Shown piece by piece: positions 26,878 to 35,077 of a stretch of DNA of 64,000 nt. Position 1 is the stretch's first letter. Every line of letters begins with the position of its first letter. Source of the stretch: Simplicispira suum (GTDB lineage Bacteria; Pseudomonadota; Gammaproteobacteria; Burkholderiales; Burkholderiaceae_C). Both the position numbers and the translations under genes were made by a program. The notes under the pieces were generated by a model. The model worked only from the letters and a program-made list of their open reading frames with translations, searched no databases and was not told where the DNA came from. The stretch spans positions 3,844,001 to 3,908,000 of the forward strand of contig NZ_CP027669.1 of NCBI RefSeq assembly GCF_003008595.1, given 5' to 3'.

Positions 26878-27410
26878 GCGGGCACCTCGCTCACCAGGTG
26901 GCCCAGCATGTCTTGCGCGGGGGTCTCGGCCGGGGCTGTGCCTTGCTCGATGGCGGCCAGGTCGGTGGCGTACCAGCGCTTGCGCACGTTGACCACGCTG
27001 TAGCTGATGGCGGCGGCCAGCAGCGCCAGGATCACGGCGGAGAACGCCACCATCAGGCTGCGCGACACATCGGCCAGGTTGCCATCGGCCAGCGCCATCA
27101 GCGCGGGGCCCATGGGAATCATCGTGGCCACCAGGCCCAGCATGGGCGCCACGCGGGTGGCGATGCGGGCAAATTCGAGCCGCTCGGCCGCCAGCACTTC
27201 GAGGTCGAGCACCGTGATGGCGGGGTTGGCGCGGCGTGCGGCCAGCATTTCAAAACCCGCCACCTTGCCGCTGCGGCGCTGCCAGGCCTGCCAGGCAAAG
27301 GCGCCTGCCGCGTAGAAGGCATGCACGAACAGCGCGGCAATGGCCAGCAGCACGGGGAACAGGAAGAACTGGCTGACGCCATACATCATCGATTCAATGG
27401 GATTGCTCAT
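26874..27410 (-). CDS. MotA/TolQ/ExbB-type proton channel protein
   Basis: A 178-residue protein with three membrane helices: about residues 10-33, 85-108 and 118-140. The last two carry MLGLVATMIPMGPALMALADG and LMVAFSAVILALLAAAISYSV, the TolQ/ExbB pattern in which a Thr and small residues line the proton path. It overlaps the DUF2149 gene by ATGA and its own start overlaps the frame-shifted CobN tail by ATGA. Together with DUF2149 it should form a proton-driven motor in the inner membrane. Confidence 0.88.
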   Translation of the reverse strand: MSNPIESMMYGVSQFFLFPVLLAIAALFVHAFYAAGAFAWQAWQRRSGKVAGFEMLAARRANPAITVLDLEVLAAERLEFARIATRVAPMLGLVATMIPMGPALMALADGNLADVSRSLMVAFSAVILALLAAAISYSVVNVRKRWYATDLAAIEQGTAPAETPAQDMLGHLVSEVPA

Positions 27411-27592
27411 TTGAAAACTCCAGAAAGTGAAGGGATTGGGCGCGGGCGCACCACGCTGCGGCGGCGCGCCTGCCGCACGGCACCGGCGCCGGTGATGCCC
27501 GCCAACATCAGCGCCAGCAGCGCGGCCTGCGTGGGGCCCACGCTGACCGGCTGGGCTTGCGGCACGGGCGCCATCAAGAGGCCGCTGACCAC
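27407..27592 (-). other. out-of-frame C-terminal membrane anchor of cobN
   Basis: The frame encodes VVSGLLMAPVPQAQP, then a hydrophobic helix (TQAALLALMLAGITGAGAV) and a basic tail (RQARRRSVVRPRP), the layout of a C-terminal membrane anchor. It overlaps the end of cobN by 19 bases and has no ribosome site. A C6 run (minus strand, 27612-27607) lies just upstream: one more C would fuse cobN's Pro/Ala-rich tail to this segment and give a 1383-residue protein. I read it as part of cobN, not as a gene of its own. Confidence 0.6.
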
Positions 27593-30500
27593 CGGGGCTC
27601 TGCAGCGGGGGGCTCTGCGGATTGCGGCGGTGTGGTGGGTTGCGATGGCTCGGCGGAGGGTGGCGGCGGCGCTGGCGCAGCGGCCTGGGCGGCGGCAGGC
27701 GGCGCAGCCTGCGCCAACGGGGCATCAAGGCCGTAGCCCGGTGCGGCGGGCGCCGCCGGGTTGTGGGCCGCAGGCGCCTGGCCCACATACGCTTGAAAGC
27801 GGGCGTTGTCGCTGCGCACATCAAAGCGCTCCGCCAGGTCGCGCCAGCGTTCTTTCAGCTCAGCCACGGTTTTCGGGTCGGCCTTCCAGTAGCCCTGGCG
27901 GGCGGCTTCGAGCATGCGCTCCATGGTCTGCGCCAAGGCGTGCGGGTTGTTGGCCTCAAACCAGCGTTTGAGACCCAGTTGGTGCTTGTCGCGCACATAC
28001 ACGTCGGCCATCTCCTGCCACTGGTCGTCGCGCACGATCTCGCGCGCCACTGCCGTCCAGCCCCAGAAGTTGTTGGTGGCGTCCAGCACCTGCAGCGTGC
28101 CCGCGTAGCCCTCGGCCATCAGACCTTTGATGTAGCCGGGGTGAAACTGGCGCGTGGCCAGCTCTTTGGCGAGGAACTGCGCTGCGCCTTCGACCTTGCC
28201 ACTTCCTGCCCCGCGCAGGTTGCTGATATAGAGCTGTGGCGCCTTGCCGTCCAGGTGCCGCACGGCCAGCGCAATGCCGCCCAGGTACTGGAAGGGGTCG
28301 TCGGTGGTCAACATGCCATAGAGGTTGGAGCTGCGCGAGAGCACCGCGCCCTCGGTGCCGCGCAGGTGCTCGGCATACAGGTTGAGTGCCTTGCCGCCGT
28401 TGCCGCCTATACCGCTTTTTCCCTCCTGCGCCGCCCCCGGCAGGCTGCCCCAGGTGGATTCGTCCGGCCCATAGGCGTACTGCATGCGCGACAGGTACAG
28501 CTGCGCGAGCTTGCGGTCGCCCTCTTTCTTGCCCTGCCAGCTATCGGTGGCCAGCGTGGCGTTGTCCAGACCGGTGCCGTAGTTGCCCGACTCCGACGAG
28601 AAAATGCGCGTTTGCGCCGCCGCCAGCGCGGCCTGCTCGCCCATGCCCTGGGCGCGCAGCTTGGCGGCCATGCTGCGCGTGTGCGCCGCCACGGGGTTGC
28701 CATCTTCACCCGGCCCTTGCGCCTGGGCCGCCAGTTGCACGGCGCGCGCCAGTTGCTTCATGGCGTTGGGGAAATGGTCGCGGTACAGGCCGGTGACCGA
28801 CAGCACCACGTCCACCCGCTCGCGCCCCAGCGCTGCGCGGGGCACCAGCTTCACGCCGGTTACGCGCCCGCCTTCGTCCCATACCGGCTCCACGCCCAGC
28901 AGCCACAGCGCCTGTGCTTCGAGCAGGCCCTGGTGGCGCATGGTCTCTACCGACCACAGCGACACGGCCAGCTTCGTTGGCGCCTTGCCTGTCAGGCGCT
29001 GGTGCTCGGCAATGAGCTGCTCGGCAGCGTCCTTGCCGGCCGCCCAGGCCTGGGGCGTGGGTACGCGCGAGGGGTCAAAACCATACAGGTTGCGGCCCGT
29101 GGGGTAGGCGTCGGGGTTCTTGATCGGGTCGCCGCCATACGACGTGGGCAGGTGCCGCCCGGCCAGCACCTGCAGCAAGGCGGGCAGCTCCTGGTCGGCG
29201 CCAATCTCGGCGTACGCGGTGCGGGCCTTGGCGATGGCGGTTTGCAACGCCGCTGGCAGGGCCTCAAGGCTCTGGCCCTCGATCACATGGCGCTGCAGCA
29301 ACCGGTACGGTGCCGTCTGCGCCAGGCGGCTGTAGTCGCCAATCAGCGCCTCGTCCACATCGGCAGCCGGTGTGCCCGCCTGCAAAGCGGCGGCTTCCCA
29401 GAACGGGCGCCCCAGCATCAGCAGCACGGTGGCCAGGCGGTGCTGCTCCTCGGGCGCACGGCCCAGGGTGTGCAGGCCCAGCGGCTGGGCGGTTTCGGCC
29501 AGTTCGTGCAGGTGGTTGTGCAGCAGGTCCACAAAGGCAGGGAATTCGCTGCGCGTGCGCGCTGGCGTCCAGCCCATGTCGCGGTCGATGTGCTCTTTCT
29601 GCACGGCGGCCAGCAGATCGGCCTTGATTTTTTCCTTGACCACACCCTCGTCCTGCGCCAGCCAGGCGTGCAGCAGGTCGTGCATGCGTGTGAGTGCGGC
29701 GTGCAGGCCCGCCGGTTTGAACGGCGGCGTCTGGTGGCTGACGATGACTGCGCGGCCCCGGCGCTTGGCCTGCTGGGCCTCGCCGATGTTGTCGGCAATG
29801 TACGGGTAGGCCACCGGCACGTTGCCCACGGCCAGCATGCCGGGGTCGAACACCGACAGGCCGCGCTCCTTGCCGGGCAGCCATTCCTGGCTGCCGTGGG
29901 TGCCAAAGTGCACCAGCGCGTCGCTTTTTTGCTGCTCGCGCGCCCACAGGTAGGCGGCCAGGTAGTAATGCGACGGCAGGGCGCTGGGCGAGTGGTACAG
30001 CGCCTTTTCCTTGTCGTCCCATTGCTCGCCGCGCGGCGGCTGCGGCAGGATGGCGATCTTGCCCAGCATCAGGCTCGGCACCACGAACACGGCTTCGCCG
30101 CCGCGCCGCAGCACCATGCTCGATTTTTCAGGTTCGCCCCAGCGCGCGCGCAAGGCTTCTTGCGTGGCTGCGGGCAGCGTGGCCAGCCACTGGCGGTACT
30201 GCGCCACGGGCAGGGTGGCGGCCAGGCCGTCGCGCAGCAGGGGCTCCAACTCGCCTTGGCGGTACGACGGCGCCAGCAGGCGCTGCAGATTGCCGATCAA
30301 CAGCGGCTCCGACGGCGACTCGGTGTCGTAGCCCGCGGCCTGCAGTGCGGCCAGCGTGGTTTGCAGGCTGCGCGGCACGTTCAAAAACGAGGCGGACAGG
30401 TTCTTCTCGCCCGGTGGGTAGTTCCAGAAAAAGATGGACAGGCGCTTGTCGGCGTTGTGCTTGCGCTGCAGGTGCGCCAGGTTGAGCGCCTTGGCCACCA

Positions 30501-31557
30501 CGGCGTCGGCCTGCGCGGCAATCGGCACGATCTGCTCATCCGAAGCACGGGTGGCGGCCGCCACCTGGATGTCGGTGACGCCCGCGTATTCGGCCTGCGC
30601 CAGGTAGAACGGCACATCCATCAGCGCCACGCCCTGCGGGTTGGCGGCCCAGGCGGCCTCGTCACCGCGGCGGTACGGCATGGCCTGCAGCACGGGGATA
30701 CCCAGCCGCTCGAACTCGGCGCGTCGCTCCTCGGCGTTCAGCATGATTTGGGTGTTGATGAGCACGTCGGCCAGCCGCGTGCCCGCGGGCTTGAGCATCT
30801 GCTCCAGCGCACCCGCCTCCAGCATGGGGCTGTAGAACGGCAGCGCCACGGCGCCCCCGGCTTCGATGCGCGCAATCAGGTCGTCGATGAAGGCGGTCTG
30901 CATCGATGCGATGTACTGCTGGTGCAGCGCCAGCGCCACCACGGGGCGGCGGTTGGTGGCGACTGGATCAACGCCTTGCGAACGCAGCCACGCCACAGGG
31001 TCTGCCATGACCAGGCCCGGCGCACGCGGGTGGTACACGGCGGTTTTGGGGAACATCACGGGGTCGGGCACGCCCGGGGCTGCGCGACCCTGCAGCTGCG
31101 CGGCCAGCGTGGCGAAGAAGCCCTCGAAGTTCTGCTTGCCACCGTTGCTGTAATAGGTGATGAGCCGTCGCGCCACGGGCTCGGGCAAACCGCCGCCCCA
31201 GGCGGGCTTGGCGTCGTACAGCCAGGCGTGGGGCGCACGCAGGCCCGGCAGCGCATGCGCCAACCGGTCTTGCACCACATCCTGCAAATAGCTGTCGATA
31301 AACACCGCGTCGAAGCCCTTGAACAGGCCTTCGTCGGTCTCGGCGGGCAGCCTTTCCAGGTAGCGCGCCTGCAGCTCGATGCCGTGCGGCCGTGCGATGT
31401 CGGCCAATTGGCGGAACTTGCCTGCGGGCACGTTGGACGTGGCGATGAACAACACCTGCGCCGCCTGCGCAGCGCCAAAGGGCGCCAGCACCAGCAGGCA
31501 CAGGGCCAGCCAGCGCCGCAAGCAGGCGATGGTGTTTGCAATAGTTTTATGATTCAA
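27574..31557 (-). CDS. cobN: secreted CobN-like cobaltochelatase/dechelatase large subunit
   Basis: A 1327-residue CobN/BchH-type protein. It starts with a signal peptide (CLRRWLALCLLVLAPFGAAQAAQ), so it should act outside the cytoplasm, unlike CobN of aerobic cobalamin synthesis. Family landmarks include ALVHFGTHGSQEWLPGKERGLS, HNHLHELAETAQPLGLHTLG, SESGNYGTGLDN and LDATNNFWGWTAVAREIVR. The C-terminal 70 residues are Pro/Ala-rich and stop just before an out-of-frame membrane anchor. No CobS or CobT ATPase subunit is near. The start is a TTG with AGAGG five bases upstream, inside a dispersed repeat; a TTG at 31521 is an alternative. Neighbours are a TonB receptor and an ExbB/ExbD-like pair. 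Confidence 0.88.
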   Translation of the reverse strand: MNHKTIANTIACLRRWLALCLLVLAPFGAAQAAQVLFIATSNVPAGKFRQLADIARPHGIELQARYLERLPAETDEGLFKGFDAVFIDSYLQDVVQDRLAHALPGLRAPHAWLYDAKPAWGGGLPEPVARRLITYYSNGGKQNFEGFFATLAAQLQGRAAPGVPDPVMFPKTAVYHPRAPGLVMADPVAWLRSQGVDPVATNRRPVVALALHQQYIASMQTAFIDDLIARIEAGGAVALPFYSPMLEAGALEQMLKPAGTRLADVLINTQIMLNAEERRAEFERLGIPVLQAMPYRRGDEAAWAANPQGVALMDVPFYLAQAEYAGVTDIQVAAATRASDEQIVPIAAQADAVVAKALNLAHLQRKHNADKRLSIFFWNYPPGEKNLSASFLNVPRSLQTTLAALQAAGYDTESPSEPLLIGNLQRLLAPSYRQGELEPLLRDGLAATLPVAQYRQWLATLPAATQEALRARWGEPEKSSMVLRRGGEAVFVVPSLMLGKIAILPQPPRGEQWDDKEKALYHSPSALPSHYYLAAYLWAREQQKSDALVHFGTHGSQEWLPGKERGLSVFDPGMLAVGNVPVAYPYIADNIGEAQQAKRRGRAVIVSHQTPPFKPAGLHAALTRMHDLLHAWLAQDEGVVKEKIKADLLAAVQKEHIDRDMGWTPARTRSEFPAFVDLLHNHLHELAETAQPLGLHTLGRAPEEQHRLATVLLMLGRPFWEAAALQAGTPAADVDEALIGDYSRLAQTAPYRLLQRHVIEGQSLEALPAALQTAIAKARTAYAEIGADQELPALLQVLAGRHLPTSYGGDPIKNPDAYPTGRNLYGFDPSRVPTPQAWAAGKDAAEQLIAEHQRLTGKAPTKLAVSLWSVETMRHQGLLEAQALWLLGVEPVWDEGGRVTGVKLVPRAALGRERVDVVLSVTGLYRDHFPNAMKQLARAVQLAAQAQGPGEDGNPVAAHTRSMAAKLRAQGMGEQAALAAAQTRIFSSESGNYGTGLDNATLATDSWQGKKEGDRKLAQLYLSRMQYAYGPDESTWGSLPGAAQEGKSGIGGNGGKALNLYAEHLRGTEGAVLSRSSNLYGMLTTDDPFQYLGGIALAVRHLDGKAPQLYISNLRGAGSGKVEGAAQFLAKELATRQFHPGYIKGLMAEGYAGTLQVLDATNNFWGWTAVAREIVRDDQWQEMADVYVRDKHQLGLKRWFEANNPHALAQTMERMLEAARQGYWKADPKTVAELKERWRDLAERFDVRSDNARFQAYVGQAPAAHNPAAPAAPGYGLDAPLAQAAPPAAAQAAAPAPPPPSAEPSQPTTPPQSAEPPAAEPRWSAAS

Positions 31558-31612
31558 ATTGGCCTCTAGCGCCTATCTATCAAGCGGTAACAGCTATCAA
31601 AATAGTAGTATT
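31553..31612 (-). repeat. AGCGCT-type short dispersed repeat, copy 4, at the cobN start
   Basis: ATTGGCCTCTAGCGCCTATC, then AAGCGG, TAACAGCTATC and AT-rich sequence. Read on the minus strand, its end supplies AGAGG and the TTG start of cobN. Confidence 0.75.
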
Positions 31613-31692
31613 TGAATATTGATACAACCGGCCCCTGGCCCACACTTCCCCACCAGAGAGGGGGCCAGGGGAGGTTCAAAGAGTCCTTGTTG

Positions 31693-33702
31693 TCAGAAAT
31701 CAACCCTTGCGGTCACGAACACACGGCGCGCGCGCTCGGCATAGCCAAAGCTCTCCGACTTCTCGGCCAGGTTCACGTTGCCGATGTTTTCCAGCCCGGC
31801 GCGCAGCACCAGCTTGCGGTGGGCGTCCAGCGCAAACTGCTTGCCCACGCTGGCGCTCCACAGTGCGTACGAGGGCAGCGCGGCGCCGTCGGTGCCGGTC
31901 TGGCTGCCGGTGAATTCGCCGGTCAGGCGCGCGCTCCAGCCCTCGGCGCCTTTCCATTCCAGGCGCGAGGTCAGGCTGCTCGATGGCCGGTCGGCCAGTT
32001 TCTTGCCGGTGCTTTTGTCGCGCGTGTGCAGCAGCGTCAGGTCGTTGCTCCAGGCAAGCTGGCGCGTCATGTCCCAGGTCATGCCCGCCTCCAGCCCCTG
32101 GATGCGCGCGGCGTCCACGTTGTCGTATTGGTAGAAGCGCCGCACGCCCTCCTGGCGCAGCAGGCGGTAGGTGATGAGGTCTTTGACCTCGGTGTTGAAC
32201 ACCGTGGCGCGCAGCGACCAGGCGGGCGCCACCTGCCAGTCGGCACCCACTTCAAACGAGTTGGACGATTCGGGCTGGATGTTGCCGTTGCCCGCAAAGG
32301 TGTGCGGCCCTTCGGCCCCCACGTAGTTGGGCGAAATCTGCTTGAGCGTGGGCGCCTTGAAGGCGTGGCCAAAACCGCCCTTGACCACCAGCGCCGGGGT
32401 GGGCTCCCACACCAGATAGGCGCGTGGGCTGACTTCGCTGCCAAACAGTTCGTGGTGGTCGGCACGCAGACCGGCGGTGAGCATCAGCGTGTCGGTCAGG
32501 GCGATTTCATCTTGCGCAAACAGGGCCTTGTGCGCCGCATCGTCCACGCCGTTTTTCAGGCCGGCGTTCTCCAGCGTCTCGCGGCGCCATTCGCCGCCCA
32601 CGGTGACCTTGTGCGCACCCAGGGCAAAGCTGGCATGGCCGTCCAGCACGTCGTCCACCATGTTCTGCGGCCGCGTGGGCGTAGCGCCGTTGCTGGCGCG
32701 GTTGGCAATATCGATCTCGCTGCGGTAGGCGCGCAGCTTGCCGCGCCAGTTGTCAAACTGGCCCTCCCAGCCAACATGGGCCTGAGAGCGGTCGATGTCG
32801 TAGGTGCTGCGGTACACACCCTTTGAGGTGGAGCTGGTGTCGTACACACGCTGCTCTTTGCCGCCACTCCACCCCGCCTCCAGGGTTTGCTCCGGCGTCA
32901 GCGCATAGCGGGCAGCCAGGCCACCGTTCTTGGCGTGGCTGCCTTCGATTTCCGACAGCAGCGGGCTCTGCCGATCGGCCACGGGTGCGCTGTGCGCCAG
33001 CTCGGCATTCACGCGCAGGCTCAGGCGTTCGCCCACCGGGCCGGCGGCAAACACCGAGGTGGTGCCCGTGGGTTCGCCTTCGCTGGAGCGGGTAGGGGTG
33101 CTGGCCGAGACGCCCACCGAGCCGATCCAACGGTCCTTGGGCTGGCGCGTGATGAGGTTGATCACGCCGCCCAGCGCCTCGGAGCCATACAGCGCCGACA
33201 TGGGGCCCCGGATGATCTCGATGCGCTCGACCGCCGACATGGGCAGCCAGCCGTACTGGTAGTCGGAATGGCCCACCACATCGTCCGTGGCGCTGATGCG
33301 CCGCCCGTCGATGAGAGTGAGCGTGTGCTTGCCTTCCAGTCCCCTCAACGCCAGCGTCTTGCGCCCGCCCACCTGGCGCGGCGAGAGCGTCAGGCCAGGG
33401 GCACCACGCACGGCGTCGAGCAGATCGGACGCATTGCGCGCAGCCAGCTCCTCGCGGTCGATCACGGTGACGCTGGCGGGCGCGGTGCGCGCATCCTGCT
33501 CGGTCAGCGTGGCCGTGACGGTGACCGCAGGCAGGGCCGTGGCGGCCTGCGCCACCTGCAGGGGCGGGGTGTTGTCCTGGGCCTGGGCGCTCGCTCCGGC
33601 AAGCAACAGCATGGCCGCCCAGGCCACGGGACGGGGGCGCAAGGGGCGGAAATCGTTCGGGGCTGCGCTGGGCGCGCCGTGGGCCTCGGGGGAATACGTC
33701 AT
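31693..33702 (-). CDS. TonB-dependent outer-membrane receptor (BtuB/CirA/HmuR-like)
   Basis: A 669-residue receptor: signal peptide (cleavage near ASAQAQ), a TonB-box-like LPAVTVTATL, plug domain with VIDREELAARNASDLLDAVRGAPGL and EIIRGPMSALYGSEALGGVINLITR, then a barrel ending in the aromatic RVFVTARVDF. In the barrel, HAFKAPTLKQ and NGNIQPESSNSFEVG sit where haem receptors have FRAP and NPNL boxes, only loosely matched. It is 135 bases upstream of cobN on the same strand. The likely ligand is a metal chelate such as haem or a corrinoid; which one is open. Confidence 0.93.
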   Translation of the reverse strand: MTYSPEAHGAPSAAPNDFRPLRPRPVAWAAMLLLAGASAQAQDNTPPLQVAQAATALPAVTVTATLTEQDARTAPASVTVIDREELAARNASDLLDAVRGAPGLTLSPRQVGGRKTLALRGLEGKHTLTLIDGRRISATDDVVGHSDYQYGWLPMSAVERIEIIRGPMSALYGSEALGGVINLITRQPKDRWIGSVGVSASTPTRSSEGEPTGTTSVFAAGPVGERLSLRVNAELAHSAPVADRQSPLLSEIEGSHAKNGGLAARYALTPEQTLEAGWSGGKEQRVYDTSSTSKGVYRSTYDIDRSQAHVGWEGQFDNWRGKLRAYRSEIDIANRASNGATPTRPQNMVDDVLDGHASFALGAHKVTVGGEWRRETLENAGLKNGVDDAAHKALFAQDEIALTDTLMLTAGLRADHHELFGSEVSPRAYLVWEPTPALVVKGGFGHAFKAPTLKQISPNYVGAEGPHTFAGNGNIQPESSNSFEVGADWQVAPAWSLRATVFNTEVKDLITYRLLRQEGVRRFYQYDNVDAARIQGLEAGMTWDMTRQLAWSNDLTLLHTRDKSTGKKLADRPSSSLTSRLEWKGAEGWSARLTGEFTGSQTGTDGAALPSYALWSASVGKQFALDAHRKLVLRAGLENIGNVNLAEKSESFGYAERARRVFVTARVDF

Positions 33703-33810
33703 GAATGCAAACTCCTGGAATCAAAAAAGCAAAGACCCAGGTGGCGGCGGCTGCCGGGGACAAACAATGGAAAACAACAAAAAGGAATGCGGGGCTGCGC
33801 CCCGACGCAG

Positions 33811-34836
33811 CTACGGCATGCCGTAGAACGCGCTGGCAGGCAGCTTGCCGCCCACCAGCGCCGGGTTGCGCGCCATGAGCTGGCCAAGGAAGAACTCCAG
33901 CTCGGGCCGTGCGGCGGCGGCGGGCACGGTGTCGAGCTGGCTCACGGCAATGGCGTCGGCCACGGCCTCGAGGGTGAGCAGGTCAATGTGTTGGGCCATC
34001 ATGGCGCCGCACTCCAGGGGGTGCGCGCGGCACCACACGAGCGACTGGGCATAGGCGTTGGCCACGGCAGCCAGAACCTCGGGCTGCTGGCGCACCGTGC
34101 CCACGGCAGCGATACCCGCCTGCGGCAGGCGGGGTTTGCGCCCAAAGAGGCGCCCCCACTCCTGCTGCAGGTCGGCGCCCCGGTGCAGCTCGGGCGCAAT
34201 CAGACCGATGGGGAAGGACTTGGTTTTGCGCAGCGCCAGCGATACGGCGGGCTCGGCCAGCAGCGCATGCGAGACACGGCGCGTGATGAGCAACTGCATG
34301 GCCTCCATGGGCGTGGGCACGTAACGCACGCGAAAATCCTTGTGCAGGTCCAGCCCCTGCTTGGCGGCCAGCAGTTGCAGCACGATGTCGGGCATGTCGC
34401 CCCGGAAGGGCACGGCAATTTCCTCGCCCCGGTAGTCGGCCAGCGCCTTGCGATGACCATCGCGCGTGACAAGCCACAGCGCGCCCCAGGTCGAGATGTT
34501 GAGCAGCGTGACGCCCGCGCCCCGGTTGAACAGGTTGGCGGCCACGTTGCTGGGCATGGCCAGCACGTCGGCCTTGCCGCCCATGGCCATCATGCGCAGT
34601 TGGTCGGGGTCGCGCCACGACACAAAAGCGGTTTCGCCCGCCACACCCGCCAACGCATGGGTCTCGGCCATGTGGATCAGTGGCGCCGACACGATCGCCG
34701 GGGGGCCCGACAGGGTGATGCGCGGCAGCGGCGCGGCCACGCCCAGCGCGGGCGCGGCGACCATCGGCGCGGCCAGCCAGGCCAGGGCCTGGCGGCGCGA
34801 GAGTGTGGGCCGAGGGCTCAAAAAATCATCGTGCAT
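33811..34836 (-). CDS. ABC substrate-binding protein with Tat-like signal (SsuA/TauA-like)
   Basis: A 341-residue periplasmic binding protein of the COG0715 type. The N-terminus LSRRQALAWLAAPMVAAPA has a twin-arginine pattern (S-R-R-Q-A-L), suggesting export of a folded, perhaps ligand-loaded, protein. The core has SGPPAIVSAPLIHMAETHAL, ADVLAMPSNVAANLFNRGAG and VPFRGDMPDIVLQLLA. It lies between the two TonB receptor genes and is the natural partner of the permease and ATPase at 24870-26527. The start at MHDDFL is chosen over an open frame 21 codons longer. Ligand unknown. Confidence 0.85.
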   Translation of the reverse strand: MHDDFLSPRPTLSRRQALAWLAAPMVAAPALGVAAPLPRITLSGPPAIVSAPLIHMAETHALAGVAGETAFVSWRDPDQLRMMAMGGKADVLAMPSNVAANLFNRGAGVTLLNISTWGALWLVTRDGHRKALADYRGEEIAVPFRGDMPDIVLQLLAAKQGLDLHKDFRVRYVPTPMEAMQLLITRRVSHALLAEPAVSLALRKTKSFPIGLIAPELHRGADLQQEWGRLFGRKPRLPQAGIAAVGTVRQQPEVLAAVANAYAQSLVWCRAHPLECGAMMAQHIDLLTLEAVADAIAVSQLDTVPAAAARPELEFFLGQLMARNPALVGGKLPASAFYGMP

Positions 34837-34934
34837 GGTCGTCGTACTCCACGCCCATCGCGGCCCGGTGCCTCCGAGGCACGGGCCACAAGGGCGCACA
34901 AAATAAGTTCGTCAATGAATCATGGCGTGCGTCT

Positions 34935-35077
34935 CACCCACTCCCTTTGCCACTGGCGCGGCCCAGGCCAGTGGCCGCCGCGCAAGGGCCGCCCCGCCGC
35001 GCTGGCGGCGTTCCCCCTCCGCGCAGCGAAGCGAAGCAGAGAGGGGGAAAGGAGCGAAGCGACACAGGGGGGTGATT
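34935..35077 (-). repeat. GC-rich dispersed repeat, inverted copy of that at 1391-1610
   Basis: Bases 34978-35003 are the exact reverse complement of 1542-1567, and the flanks share a CCCCCTC...GAGGGGG hairpin layout. It separates the second TonB receptor gene from the binding-protein gene and may be a partial terminator or processing signal. Confidence 0.65.

Noticed and set aside
27607..27612. Certain programmed frameshifting in cobN
   Set aside because: The C6 run allows slippage, but no stimulatory structure or conservation is visible, so it is kept only as one explanation.
27622..31569. Open frame of 1315 residues antisense to cobN
   Set aside because: Composition is Arg/Gly/His/Gln-rich with no domain; it mirrors the codon pattern of cobN, which has many family motifs.
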